From NCBI GenBank assembly GCA_947591215.1, contig CANQCZ010000011.1, forward strand, positions 1 through 45,360: a stretch of DNA of 45,360 nt, written 5' to 3'. This DNA is from an uncultured Bacilli bacterium. GTDB taxonomy: Bacteria; Bacillota_I; Bacilli_A; RFN20; CAG-449. Every line of letters starts with the position of its first letter. Position 1 is the stretch's first letter. The notes below the pieces were generated by a model that ran no database searches, was not told where the DNA came from, and saw only the letters and a program-made list of their open reading frames with translations. The position numbers were made by a program, and so were the translations under genes. Of the stretch, positions 1-8,452 are shown in pieces.

Positions 1-2
1 TT

Positions 3-596
3 CCGACTGATTTTAATGAAAATAGTGATGATGATACTGCTAACAAAATCACTGAAACTGAATGGCAAGAAATTTTCACATCGTTTAGCGCTAATAATTT
101 TTGCTTGCATGTATCGATATTGGGCGATACTTTAGATGTCAAACAAGAAAATGAAACGCGAATTTTTGCTAAATCTGAAGGAGGAATGTCTGATTTAGAC
201 AATTCTAACGAAGATTATCAAGAGATAATTTTGGATCAAGAGGGTGAGCATTTTTATCAATATTTAAGACATAGTTCAGAAGAAGCCTATGTGAAAAGTG
301 AATTGGAACAACAAGCTTTTGAAGAAAAATTTGAATTTTTACAAAGCTTGTGTGATGTGATTGAAAGACTCAATTTGGCGGAAAATTATCAAGCTTTTAC
401 TTTCAATGACGATAGCTGTAGTGGAACAGTAGATATGTTGCTTGACGCAGATTTCTATGTTCCGTTTAATATTGTAATTAATTTTGCCGATAAATCTTTC
501 GTGTATCTTGCTGCTAATGGAATCGATGATGGCGAAGGAATACAATATGAGTTTGAAGTTAACACAGCATCAGTTGAAATTCCCACTATCGATTAA
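3..596 (+). CDS. C-terminal part of an unrecognised acidic protein (5' end outside window)
   Basis: The reading frame is open from base 3 to a TAA at 594-596, giving at least 197 residues without a stop; there is no ATG with a ribosome binding site, and the first usable start (TTG at 105) lies inside the continuous frame, so I treat it as the 3' end of a longer gene. The protein is strongly acidic and starts with an Asn/Asp-rich stretch followed by a segment around Glu-Trp-Gln-Glu, a pattern common behind lipoprotein signal peptides, but the signal peptide itself would lie outside the window. No catalytic motif or known domain is visible. A terminator follows at once. Surface lipoprotein is only a guess. 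Confidence 0.6.
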   Translation, partial: PTDFNENSDDDTANKITETEWQEIFTSFSANNFCLHVSILGDTLDVKQENETRIFAKSEGGMSDLDNSNEDYQEIILDQEGEHFYQYLRHSSEEAYVKSELEQQAFEEKFEFLQSLCDVIERLNLAENYQAFTFNDDSCSGTVDMLLDADFYVPFNIVINFADKSFVYLAANGIDDGEGIQYEFEVNTASVEIPTID

Positions 597-652
597 TCGA
601 TTTAGTCATAATTTCTTAAAATTTGATGTGTGAATAAGTATTTTAATAACCT

Positions 653-686
653 AAAAGGGATTGAGTATAAATCATTCCCTTTTTTA
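653..686 (+). terminator. Rho-independent terminator
   Basis: AAAAGGGA at 653-660 pairs with TCCCTTTT at 676-683 and runs into a T tract. It ends the partial gene on its left and separates it from trkA. Confidence 0.75.
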
Positions 687-862
687 GAGTTTTGGAACGA
701 TGATTTTTATATGGAAAATAAAAAGAACGTAAATTTAGATAAATCTTTCAAATTAAGTATTATTATAAATAAGGTATAAATTTTATGTACTAATCGATTA
801 AAAAGGCTTGTAGAAAATTTTATAGATTAATATACTTTTATTGCGATAACGAGGAGGACAGC

Positions 863-2215
863 ATGCAGATATTTGTTATCGGAAATGGTAAAATCGGACA
901 AGAAATCGTTCAAAGTGTCTCTCAAGAAGGTCACAACATTACAATCATCGATAGTAATCCGAAAGTGGTAAATAAGTTGATTGATTCTTTTGATGTAAAA
1001 GGAATTGTCGGCAATGGTGCTAGTTTAGAAATTCAAAAAGAGGCGGGAATACAAAATGCTGATTTAGTTATTGCTGTGACTTCAAGTGACGAAATCAATC
1101 TTTTATCATGCTTGTTGGCTCATAAATTAGGGGCTTCAGATACTATCGCCAGAGTTCGTAATCCTCAATATTTGAAACAACTTCAATATTTGAAAGATGA
1201 TCTTGGCTTATCGATGTCGATTAACCCCGAGTTTGAATCGGCAAAAGCGATTTTTCGTAATTTAGCGCTTCCCAGTGCTTTAAACGTCGAAATTTTTGCT
1301 GAAGGCAAAATGGAACTGGTTGAATTACGAGTCGAAAAAAACAGCATTCTTGACGGATTGGTTTTAAGTGAATTGCAAAGCAAGCTAAAAACCCAAGTGT
1401 TGGTGTGTGCCGTCACTCGTGGCGAAGAAGTTTACATTCCAGTTGGAAATTTTGAAATTCAAAGCAATGATAAAATCTACATCGCTGCTTCGCGACAAGA
1501 TTTGAATAAATTCTTTCAAAAAATCAATAAAAAAGAAAAATTGCACTCGATTTTTATGATTGGCGGAGGCAAGATTTCGTATTATTTCTTACAATTAGTG
1601 AGTAAAAGTCATTACGACATTAAATTAATCGAAAAAGATCATGATCGATGCCGTGATTTAAGCGAACAATTTTCCAATGTCGAAATTCTTGAAGGCGACG
1701 GAACCGATCAAAATGTTTTGGAATCCGAAGGAATTGAAAATGTCGATGCGTTTTTGGCACTTACCGGTGTCGATGAAGAAAACATCATCACTTCGATGTT
1801 TGCCACTAAAAAAGGCGCTAAAAAAATCATTACCAAAGTTAACAATTCCAATCTTAATAGCATGATGGAAACGATTGGGATGGCGAGTGTTTTTTCACCG
1901 CAAAAAATCATCGCCAACCAAGTGTTATCGTACATTCGGGCTAAGTGCAATACGCGTGGTAGTAATGTCAAAACATTATATAAATTAGTCGATCAAAAAG
2001 TTGAAGCATTGGAGTTCAACGTTAAGAAAAAGGGAAAAATCGTCGGTGTTCCTCTTAAAAGTCTTAAATTGAGATCCGATGTTCTTATCGCCGGCATTAT
2101 CCGCGGAAAAGAAGTTATTATTCCTAATGGAAATACCACAATTGAACTTGATGATAGCGTCATCATCATCACCACCGATACATTATTGGAAGATTTGGCA
2201 GAAATCGTAGAGTAG
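863..2215 (+). CDS. trkA: Trk potassium uptake regulatory subunit TrkA
   Basis: This 450-residue protein has the full-length, double-unit TrkA layout: an N-terminal Rossmann RCK_N domain with Gly7-x-Gly9-x-x-Gly12 and an acidic residue (Asp30) at the end of strand 2, a small RCK_C domain, then a second Rossmann domain with a Gly-rich loop at 234-236 and a second RCK_C domain at the C terminus. Family knowledge: TrkA binds NAD(H) or nucleotides on the cytoplasmic face and gates the TrkH channel. The start is ATG 863 behind a strong AGGAGG. The stop lies 3 bases before trkH, so the pair is surely one operon. Single-RCK KtrA/KtrC proteins are about half this length, which argues for Trk rather than Ktr. 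Confidence 0.95.
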   Translation: MQIFVIGNGKIGQEIVQSVSQEGHNITIIDSNPKVVNKLIDSFDVKGIVGNGASLEIQKEAGIQNADLVIAVTSSDEINLLSCLLAHKLGASDTIARVRNPQYLKQLQYLKDDLGLSMSINPEFESAKAIFRNLALPSALNVEIFAEGKMELVELRVEKNSILDGLVLSELQSKLKTQVLVCAVTRGEEVYIPVGNFEIQSNDKIYIAASRQDLNKFFQKINKKEKLHSIFMIGGGKISYYFLQLVSKSHYDIKLIEKDHDRCRDLSEQFSNVEILEGDGTDQNVLESEGIENVDAFLALTGVDEENIITSMFATKKGAKKIITKVNNSNLNSMMETIGMASVFSPQKIIANQVLSYIRAKCNTRGSNVKTLYKLVDQKVEALEFNVKKKGKIVGVPLKSLKLRSDVLIAGIIRGKEVIIPNGNTTIELDDSVIIITTDTLLEDLAEIVE

Positions 2216-2218
2216 AAT

Positions 2219-3700
2219 ATGAACAATTATAAAAACATTTTTAATATTATCGGTAAAATCCTCAAAGTGGAAGCAATATTTATGCTTTTTCCGCTTGTGG
2301 TGGCCTTAATATACAAAGAACCACTATCGACTACCATTCTCGCTTTTGGGATTACGGCTATTGGAGAATTTTTATTTGGAGTCTTAATGAATATCAAAAA
2401 AGCCGGTAGTCATAAAATCTTACCGCGCGAATCGTTTATAATCGTCACTTTATCATGGCTATTGATGTCGTTATTTGGAAGTTTACCACTTATCATAAGT
2501 GGGGCGATTCCGAATTTTTTCGATGCTTTTTTTGAAATGTGCTCTGGATTTACGACGACCGGAGCATCGATTTTAAGAGATGTCGAAGCGATGCCTCATA
2601 GCGTTCTATTTTGGCGTTCTTTTTCTCACTGGATCGGTGGTATGGGTGTCATCGTCTTTATTTTGGCGATATTTCCCGATAATCAAGATGGTTCTAACAT
2701 GCACATTCTTCGCGCTGAATCGCCAGGACCTCAAGTCGGTAAATTGACTTCGAAGATTTCGGCGACCGCGCGAATTTTATATTTGATCTATGTGGCTTTG
2801 ACGATTATTGAAATCTTGTTTTTATTTTTAGGACCTGATTCTAAGATGGATTTATTTTCAAGTATCACCCTATCTTTAGGAACGGCAGGGACCGGTGGCT
2901 TTGGCATTTTAAATGACGGAATTGCTTCCTATGCACCATATTCGCAATACGTTATTGCCGTTTTTATGATGCTATTTGGAGTTAACTTCACTTTATTTTA
3001 TTTGCTTCTTATCGGTAAATTTAAAAGTGTTTTTAAAAATCAAGAACTTCGACTTTATCTTTCAATTATTATTATCAGCGTTTCCATCATCACCATTTCC
3101 TTAACGTTAAATAATGTGTATGCAACCTTTGAAGAATGCTTCCGTCACGCGTTTTTCCAAGTCACTTCTTTGATTTCCACAACCGGATATGCGACGACCG
3201 ATTATGCCGTTCAATTTCCGTGGCCGACGATTTGTTATATGGTGATTATCTTCTTGATGCTCACTGGACCTTGTGCCGGTTCAACCGGTGGTGGCATCAA
3301 ATTGTCGCGAATTAGTATTCTGTTTAAATCGGCTATCCGTAAAATTAAGCAGATGGTTTCCCCGCGTAAAGTCGAATTATTGAAGGAAAGCGGTACAGTT
3401 ATCGAAGAAGAAGTGGTTGAAGGCGCGGAAAGCTTTATCGTTTTATTTATGATTATCTTATTTTTAAGCACTTTTCTAGTTTCCTTTGATGGAATGGATT
3501 TGACCACTAATTTTACCGCTTCTTTGAGTTGTATTAGCAATATTGGACCGGGCCTTGGTAACGTGATTGGACCTGCCGGTAATTTTGCAGATTTTTCTAA
3601 CTTCTCAAAGTTTGTATTATCTCTGACGATGATTACCGGACGTCTTGAATTATTTCCGGTTCTTGCTTTATTCAACTATCGAACGTGGAAACCGCGTTAG
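2219..3700 (+). CDS. trkH: Trk potassium channel subunit TrkH
   Basis: The 493-residue integral membrane protein has the fourfold M1-pore-M2 design of the TrkH/KtrB superfamily. The first selectivity-filter segment is Gly110-Phe-Thr-Thr-Thr-Gly115; further filter-like segments are seen around GTAGTGGFG, ISTTGYATTD and SNIGPGLG. It forms the K+-conducting pore that the preceding TrkA controls. ATG 2219 starts 3 bases after the trkA stop, indicating coupled expression. No terminator hairpin is visible directly behind the gene; the next promoter begins 12 bases downstream. Confidence 0.95.
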   Translation: MNNYKNIFNIIGKILKVEAIFMLFPLVVALIYKEPLSTTILAFGITAIGEFLFGVLMNIKKAGSHKILPRESFIIVTLSWLLMSLFGSLPLIISGAIPNFFDAFFEMCSGFTTTGASILRDVEAMPHSVLFWRSFSHWIGGMGVIVFILAIFPDNQDGSNMHILRAESPGPQVGKLTSKISATARILYLIYVALTIIEILFLFLGPDSKMDLFSSITLSLGTAGTGGFGILNDGIASYAPYSQYVIAVFMMLFGVNFTLFYLLLIGKFKSVFKNQELRLYLSIIIISVSIITISLTLNNVYATFEECFRHAFFQVTSLISTTGYATTDYAVQFPWPTICYMVIIFLMLTGPCAGSTGGGIKLSRISILFKSAIRKIKQMVSPRKVELLKESGTVIEEEVVEGAESFIVLFMIILFLSTFLVSFDGMDLTTNFTASLSCISNIGPGLGNVIGPAGNFADFSNFSKFVLSLTMITGRLELFPVLALFNYRTWKPR

Positions 3701-3711
3701 TAAGTCGAAAG

Positions 3712-3740
3712 TTGACATTAGGCAGATTTTGTAGTAATTT
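3712..3740 (+). promoter_or_regulatory. Probable sigma-A promoter of the riboswitch transcript
   Basis: A consensus -35 TTGACA at 3712-3717 is followed after 17 bases by a weak -10 (TAATTT). It sits between trkH and the riboswitch and would place the RNA start about 20 bases before the aptamer. Confidence 0.5.
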
Positions 3741-3761
3741 AAGTCTAGTGAAATTGATTAG

Positions 3762-3840
3762 AAACTGATCAGGCCGAAGTTTAGTGCTTGGAGCCGGGTT
3801 ACCTTGTAACAGTGGAGTATATTGACCCACAGGACAGTGA
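3762..3840 (+). promoter_or_regulatory. NiCo (czcD-type) riboswitch aptamer
   Basis: The segment carries the conserved blocks I know from the NiCo riboswitch: ACUGA-N-CAGGC at 3764-3774, GAGCCGGG at 3791-3798, and GGACAGU at 3832-3838 that closes P1 by pairing CAGU (3835-3838) with ACUG (3764-3767). A GUGG/CCAC helix (P4, 3812-3830) is also present. In known cases this four-way junction binds Co(II)/Ni(II) cooperatively and switches on metal exporter genes; here it precedes a cation diffusion facilitator, which fits exactly. Recognition is by memory of the consensus, not by a covariance search. Confidence 0.85.
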
Positions 3841-3863
3841 AACATTGCCATGTGGGTATTTTT
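3826..3863 (+). terminator. Riboswitch expression-platform terminator
   Basis: CCCACA at 3826-3831 pairs with UGUGGG at 3851-3856, followed by UAUUUUU. The 5' strand of this hairpin is the 3' strand of aptamer helix P4, so the metal-bound fold and the terminator exclude each other. That predicts transcription read-through (ON) when metal is bound. Confidence 0.8.
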
Positions 3864-3914
3864 ATATCATTTATACTTTTAGTGCATAAGATTATTTAGA
3901 TGTGAGGTGACAAG

Positions 3915-4868
3915 ATGACGAAATATGAAATGAATAGCAAGCGTAAGACAAAATCTAATAAGATTTTGACTAAGGTTGTTTTTAAGGTTTCGCTTTTAAG
4001 TATTATCGTCAATGCACTCCTTTCTTTTTTTAAGATGATCGCCGGTATTTTTGGAAAATCGCAGGCTTTGATAAGCGATGCCGTTCATTCTCTTTCTGAT
4101 GTCTTTAGCAGCATCATCGTCATCATCGGAGTGAAGATATCCGCGAAAGATTCGGATAAGGATCATCCTTATGGCCATGAGCGATACGAATGTGTCGCAG
4201 CCATTATTCTAGCGGTAATTCTTATCTTCAGCGGTATCTTCATCGGCTATCAAGCTGTCCTTCAAATTATGGCAAACGATAGTAATGTGGTCGTACCGCA
4301 AATATTGGCCCTTGTGGCCGCTATCGTTTCGATTGCCGTCAAAGAAGGAATGTATTGGTATACAAGATATTACGCTAAAAAGGTCGATTCAGGTGCTTTA
4401 ATGGCTGATGCATGGCACCATCGAAGTGATGCCCTATCGTCTGTGGCTTCGTTGTTGGGGATAATTGCCGCGCGAATGGGATTCCCGCAATTCGATGCTA
4501 TCGCAAGTCTTCTTATCGTAGTTTTCATTTTCAAGGCGTCATTTGATATCTTTAAGGATGCGATTGATAAAATGGTTGATCGATCATGTGACGAACAACA
4601 AGAACAAGAAATTAAAGATTGCGCTTTAGAGCAAGACGGAGTTTTAAAAGTCGATATGATTCATACAAGAATTTTCGGCAATCGAATCTATGTCGATATT
4701 GAAATCTGCGTCAATCGGATGATTACGCTTGTTGAAAGTCACGAAATCGCTAGTGTGGTGGAAAACGCTATTGAGCAAAAATTTCCCAAAGTAAAACATG
4801 TGATGGTTCATGTAAATCCTTCACCGATAGAAGAAAGCAATAAGCAATTAAAAGAAGATTTGAATTAG
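3915..4868 (+). CDS. Cation diffusion facilitator family metal exporter (probable Co/Ni efflux)
   Basis: This 317-residue protein has six predicted membrane segments in the N-terminal two thirds and a cytoplasmic C-terminal domain, the CDF layout. The two metal-site motifs are visible: Asp55-x-x-His58-x-x-x-Asp62 in helix 2 and Asp165-x-x-His168-His169-x-x-Asp172 in helix 5, which together make the tetrahedral transport site. Start is ATG 3915 behind GAGGTGACAAG. The NiCo riboswitch in its leader suggests cobalt and/or nickel as the physiological substrates and metal-induced expression; the family also includes Zn, Fe and Mn exporters, so the substrate assignment rests on the riboswitch. Confidence 0.92.
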   Translation: MTKYEMNSKRKTKSNKILTKVVFKVSLLSIIVNALLSFFKMIAGIFGKSQALISDAVHSLSDVFSSIIVIIGVKISAKDSDKDHPYGHERYECVAAIILAVILIFSGIFIGYQAVLQIMANDSNVVVPQILALVAAIVSIAVKEGMYWYTRYYAKKVDSGALMADAWHHRSDALSSVASLLGIIAARMGFPQFDAIASLLIVVFIFKASFDIFKDAIDKMVDRSCDEQQEQEIKDCALEQDGVLKVDMIHTRIFGNRIYVDIEICVNRMITLVESHEIASVVENAIEQKFPKVKHVMVHVNPSPIEESNKQLKEDLN

Positions 4869-4899
4869 GCCACGAAAATTAAGGAGAATAATAAATAAA

Positions 4900-5274
4900 A
4901 TGAAAAAAGATTATCGAACGATGTATGTTACAATTTATAATCATAAATTAAAAGTTGTTTTAGATTGCAATAGTTCAGTATCAGCGATTATTGAGATATT
5001 AAAGCAAGGAGATATCACATTTATCGCGGATGATTATGGACAATTTGAAAAAGTTGGAGATCTTGGTTTTACACTACCTACAAATGATCATTTTATAGAA
5101 GTTTCATCAGGCGATGTCATCCTTTATCAAGGACGCAATATTTGTTTGTATTATGGTACCAATTCGTGGAATTTTACTAAACTGGGAAGAATTGAAGGAT
5201 ATTCGATAAAAGAATTAAAAAAACTTTTAGGAGCTGGTCATGGTAAGGTTGAAGTAACATTGAGTCTAGATTAA
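4900..5274 (+). CDS. Cyclophilin-like fold protein
   Basis: The 124-residue protein matches the bacterial cyclophilin-like family (PF18050 type): a beta-rich N terminus, an acidic central turn, and the hallmark segment SGDVILYQGRNICLYYG with a following Asn-Ser-Trp. No signal peptide is present, so it is cytoplasmic. Its function is not established in the family; peptidyl-prolyl isomerase activity should not be assumed. It starts 31 bases after the exporter stop, with GGAG located upstream and no terminator in between, so it may be read from the riboswitch transcript. The hydrolase gene follows after 30 bases. Confidence 0.75.
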   Translation: MKKDYRTMYVTIYNHKLKVVLDCNSSVSAIIEILKQGDITFIADDYGQFEKVGDLGFTLPTNDHFIEVSSGDVILYQGRNICLYYGTNSWNFTKLGRIEGYSIKELKKLLGAGHGKVEVTLSLD

Positions 5275-5304
5275 AATTTAATTATAAAATAAAGGAGGAA
5301 TCTT

Positions 5305-6252
5305 ATGCCATTTGGTTATATTGCAAAATTAAGTGAAGAAGTCAGTCGTAAGCATGTTCGTTATTTTAATCGCTTTGGATTGGCTATTGCTGCGGATGTT
5401 TATATTAAAAAAGATTTGAACATTAAGGAAAAGCATCCTGCACTAATTGTTGGAGCGCCATATGGTGGCACTAAAGAACAAGGGCCATGTGTCTACGCTA
5501 ATGAATTAGCAAAACGTGGCTTTGTCGTTTTAACTTTTGATCAATCGTTTATGGGGGAATCGGGTGGCGAACCTCGCCATGTTTCTGATCCTTCGATTTT
5601 TGTTGAGAATTTTTCGGCGGCAGTCGATTATCTTGGAGTTAAAGAGCCGCTTGTCGATCGAAATAAAATCGGTGTGATCGGGATTTGTGGTTCCGGTGGT
5701 TTTGCTTTGTCCGCTGCTCAATGTGATATGCGGATTAAAGCTGTGGCTACAGCAAGCATGTATGTGATGAGCGACGCTGCACGACTCATGAGTCCTGAAG
5801 ATTTAATTCAGCGTAAAAAAGAGTTATCGCTTAAAAGATGGGAAGATTTTGAAAAGGGAGAAACAGAATATATTCCTTCTTTTCCTGAAGTGCCATTTGA
5901 AAAAGTCCCAGAAGGAGTTAGAGAACCCGATGCTGAATGGTTGCGTTTTTATGCAGTGAAAAGAGGACATCATCCAAATGCTCTTGGAGGATTTACGACA
6001 ACCAGTGATTTAGCGATGATCAATTTCAATCTTCTCGATCATGTAAAAGAGATTGCACCGCGACCGATTCTACTTATCGTCGGTGACCGTGCTCATTCAA
6101 AATTTTTCAGTGAGCAGGTTTATCAAATGGCTGCTGAACCTAAAGAAATGTATGTGGTTGAAGATGCTGAGCACATTGATCTTTACGATCGCATCGATCG
6201 CATTCCTTTTGATAAATTAGAATCTTTTTTTAAAAGTGAATTAAAGCGATAA
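5305..6252 (+). CDS. Alpha/beta hydrolase with a cysteine nucleophile
   Basis: This 315-residue protein has the alpha/beta hydrolase fold of the dienelactone-hydrolase-like group. The nucleophile elbow is Gly126-Ile-Cys128-Gly-Ser130-Gly, that is, cysteine instead of the usual serine; the acid is probably the Asp in LIVGDRAHS and the histidine the one in EDAEHIDLYD near residue 290. No signal peptide is seen. Substrate unknown. ATG 5305 follows a strong AAAGGAGG. It sits 30 bases after the cyclophilin-like gene, with which hydrolases of this type are often paired in Firmicutes (family knowledge, from memory), so both may belong to the metal-responsive unit upstream. Confidence 0.8.
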   Translation: MPFGYIAKLSEEVSRKHVRYFNRFGLAIAADVYIKKDLNIKEKHPALIVGAPYGGTKEQGPCVYANELAKRGFVVLTFDQSFMGESGGEPRHVSDPSIFVENFSAAVDYLGVKEPLVDRNKIGVIGICGSGGFALSAAQCDMRIKAVATASMYVMSDAARLMSPEDLIQRKKELSLKRWEDFEKGETEYIPSFPEVPFEKVPEGVREPDAEWLRFYAVKRGHHPNALGGFTTTSDLAMINFNLLDHVKEIAPRPILLIVGDRAHSKFFSEQVYQMAAEPKEMYVVEDAEHIDLYDRIDRIPFDKLESFFKSELKR

Positions 6253-6361
6253 TTTCGAGCTTGTGGATAAAATATTTATTGCGATATCTTGGGAAATGTC
6301 GCATAATAAAGTACGAAAATCATACTGATTTTTGCGTATGAGTTTAGAAAGGAGGTGCCTT

Positions 6362-6868
6362 ATGAAAAGCCTATTAAAATGTTCAGGTTTTCTTTCTTGT
6401 TTATTCGCATTAGTCGCATTCATTTTATTGATGGTTACCCCATCTGTGGTATATAACTTAAAAATCAGCGATGCTTCTGAAAACATCTCAGGTCTTGTTG
6501 GAATATTCGGTGGCTCAGATGCTCAATATGGAATGCCGTGGGCAGGAATACTTGCGTGGGTTTTATCGCTTGTGGCTTTATTGATTTTAGTGGTGACAGT
6601 TGTCCTCCCGGTTTTTGATGTTAAAGTATTAGGTAAATTTAAAGGATTATTAAATTTAATTGCTGCGATTCTTTTGGTGGTGGCCGGAGTCTTTGCATTC
6701 TTTGAATTGACGGCCTTTAAATCTGCTAACGATACTTTGGTTACACTTGCACAACTAACCGGAAGTTATAGTCTTGGAATCGGGTGGATTATTTCTGGTA
6801 TATTATTTATAATCGCCGGATTATTCGCTTTGCTTCCTGTAATCAATAAACTTTTAGCCAAAAAATAA
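6362..6868 (+). CDS. Small four-helix membrane protein of unknown function
   Basis: The 168-residue protein is almost entirely hydrophobic, with four predicted transmembrane segments (about residues 8-30, 55-80, 88-112 and 142-163) separated by short loops, and a lysine-rich C terminus. I do not recognise the family; the four-helix layout resembles many small Firmicutes membrane proteins without known role. The start is set at ATG 6362 because an excellent AAAGGAGGTG lies 5-13 bases upstream; a longer reading from a TTG at 6332 would run through that ribosome binding site. A bidirectional terminator follows. Confidence 0.75.
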   Translation: MKSLLKCSGFLSCLFALVAFILLMVTPSVVYNLKISDASENISGLVGIFGGSDAQYGMPWAGILAWVLSLVALLILVVTVVLPVFDVKVLGKFKGLLNLIAAILLVVAGVFAFFELTAFKSANDTLVTLAQLTGSYSLGIGWIISGILFIIAGLFALLPVINKLLAKK

Positions 6869-6882
6869 TAATTAATCTAAAT

Positions 6883-6922
6883 AAAAAAAACCGTTAAAAC
6901 AAATAGCTTTAACGGTTTTTTT
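6883..6922. terminator. Bidirectional terminator between convergent genes
   Basis: AAAACCGTTAAA pairs with TTTAACGGTTTT around an 8-9 base loop, with A and T runs on both sides. It serves the membrane protein gene on the plus strand and the TerB-like gene on the minus strand. Confidence 0.85.
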
Positions 6923-6935
6923 GTGCCTTTACTTT

Positions 6936-7391
6936 TTATTCGCGAATCAATTGTTTAACCCAACGTTTTTCTTTAAGCGAAATTTTTCCGTCGATGGCGC
7001 AAATAAGAAGACACACTACGATGAGATCTTCTTTTAATTCGTCGGAAAGCAATCCTAAAAGATCAGTTACAAGATCGAGATATTTTTTCAATTCTTTATT
7101 TTCTTTTCTAAAATAACGGGCCATCAATTTACAAGATTCATAGTCGACGTTTTCACCGAAAAAGAGACTGAGCAATGGATACATCAAAAGGTATTCGCTT
7201 TCGTCGATTTTGTTATCGGCGACGATGGACCCTAAAATAAACGCGGCAAAAAGCGCTGTTCCTTGAATTTCATCTTCGCTTATCGCGTTTAAAGCCGGGA
7301 TGAGCTTAGTGGCTTTTTCTTCGAGAATCGCGGTATATTCAAGAACGTTTAGCGATTCTACTTCTTTACAAATTAAGTTAAATTCTTTCAT
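6936..7391 (-). CDS. TerB-like helical protein
   Basis: This 151-residue all-helical protein shows the two acidic repeat segments typical of the TerB-like fold: ADNKIDESEY near residues 57-66 and CAIDGKISLKEKRWV near the C terminus, each with an Asp-x-x-Ile-x-x-x-Glu pattern that in the family can bind divalent metal. No signal peptide or membrane segment. TerB-like domains occur in tellurite/stress and phage-defence contexts, but nothing in the neighbourhood fixes a role. Minus-strand ATG at 7391 is preceded by TAGGAGATAAAT. It lies downstream of the two glycosyltransferase genes on the same strand, 64 bases away. Confidence 0.6.
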   Translation of the reverse strand: MKEFNLICKEVESLNVLEYTAILEEKATKLIPALNAISEDEIQGTALFAAFILGSIVADNKIDESEYLLMYPLLSLFFGENVDYESCKLMARYFRKENKELKKYLDLVTDLLGLLSDELKEDLIVVCLLICAIDGKISLKEKRWVKQLIRE

Positions 7392-7455
7392 ATTTATCTC
7401 CTACTATGTATTCATTATACAATAAAAAAACTTAAATGAATATAACAATGCTAGT

Positions 7456-8382
7456 TTAATCAATCGATAAATTTATTTTTGATAAATCTTCGTTGTTTGA
7501 AACCTTATAAATGGCCTTTAAAGTTTTGACGTAATCTTTGTACTTTGATTTTGGAGAAGCGACTTTTTGAAGGTAAAACATTGAAAAAAATAAAACGTGT
7601 TTTGAAAAAAAGTAAAATCTCAATTTTTTTCGAGAAATGTGATTTTCAATGGCAATTTGACGAATTTTGAAGGCGGTGTGAAGAATCTTATTGACCACCT
7701 TTAAAGAAGACTCTTCATTCATCAAAGAGTTATTTCGGTAGACGTAAACATAAACTTTTGCTTTAGTAAACATAATGTTTTCACAATGAAGAAATCCTTC
7801 AAGATTGAAAATAGTATCTTCAATATAAATTTTAGAAGGTTTAAAAAGCAGATTATGTGATAATAAAAAATCGCGACGATAAATTTTATTCCAAGCGTAA
7901 GCGCGACATCTAATATCACCTAAAAGAGCTTTGATAGCTTTATTTTGATTTTTGATTCCGTTTAACGCAAGGCGATTGGAAAGCAAAGTCTTTTTTCGAC
8001 CATTCATCAATACTTGATAATTGGCAACACCGATATTGAGATTCGAGTCTTTAACTAAACTATATAAAACTTTTAGATAATGAGGGTAAACAAAATCATC
8101 GCCATCAACAAAACAAATGAATTCTCCTAAGGCGACTTTGATTCCATCGTTTCTTGTTAAAGAAAGGTCTTTATTTATAACATCGATTCTTTTAAAAATA
8201 GTCGGATATTGTTTCACAAATTCATCGATGATATTAGGAGAATCATCAATCGGGTTATCATTAACGCAGATAACTTCGTAAGCATAAGAAAAATCTTGCT
8301 CGGCGAGTGAAGAAAGACATTTTTTTAAATATTCAGCCACACCATGGATGGCGACAACAACACTGAGTGCAATATTTGACAT
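7456..8382 (-). CDS. Family 2 glycosyltransferase, copy A
   Basis: The 308-residue protein begins with the GT-A nucleotide-sugar fold (LSVVVAIHGVAEYLKKCL, residues 6-23), the loop VICVND (37-42) and the metal-binding Asp93-Gly-Asp95-Asp96 of GT2 enzymes. It lacks transmembrane helices. The acceptor is unknown; capsule, teichoic-acid or glycolipid decoration is typical. The start is set at ATG 8382 because homology begins exactly there (MSNIALSVVV), although a longer upstream frame exists. There is no Shine-Dalgarno: a TATAAT ends only 6 bases before the ATG, so the mRNA may be leaderless. Residues of roughly 62-188 are identical, down to the DNA, with copy B. Confidence 0.9.
   Translation of the reverse strand: MSNIALSVVVAIHGVAEYLKKCLSSLAEQDFSYAYEVICVNDNPIDDSPNIIDEFVKQYPTIFKRIDVINKDLSLTRNDGIKVALGEFICFVDGDDFVYPHYLKVLYSLVKDSNLNIGVANYQVLMNGRKKTLLSNRLALNGIKNQNKAIKALLGDIRCRAYAWNKIYRRDFLLSHNLLFKPSKIYIEDTIFNLEGFLHCENIMFTKAKVYVYVYRNNSLMNEESSLKVVNKILHTAFKIRQIAIENHISRKKLRFYFFSKHVLFFSMFYLQKVASPKSKYKDYVKTLKAIYKVSNNEDLSKINLSID
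7815..8200. repeat. 386-bp identical tract, copy 1 (gene conversion)
   Basis: Every base from 7815 to 8200 equals the base exactly 1000 positions further on (8815-9200). On the right flank I count 16 differences in the next 182 bases, and on the left flank the copies diverge abruptly. A perfect block with imperfect flanks on both sides, inside paralogous genes, is the mark of a recent gene conversion rather than of a simple duplication. Confidence 0.9.
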
Positions 8383-8452
8383 GTTTTCATTATACCAATC
8401 GTAAAACAAAAAAACTACACTTAGAACATTAATGAAAAAAGGAGAAATTACT

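Noticed and set aside
3235-3675. 146-codon minus-strand frame inside trkH
   Set aside because: Fully within a well-supported gene, no ribosome binding site, composition of a reverse-frame shadow.
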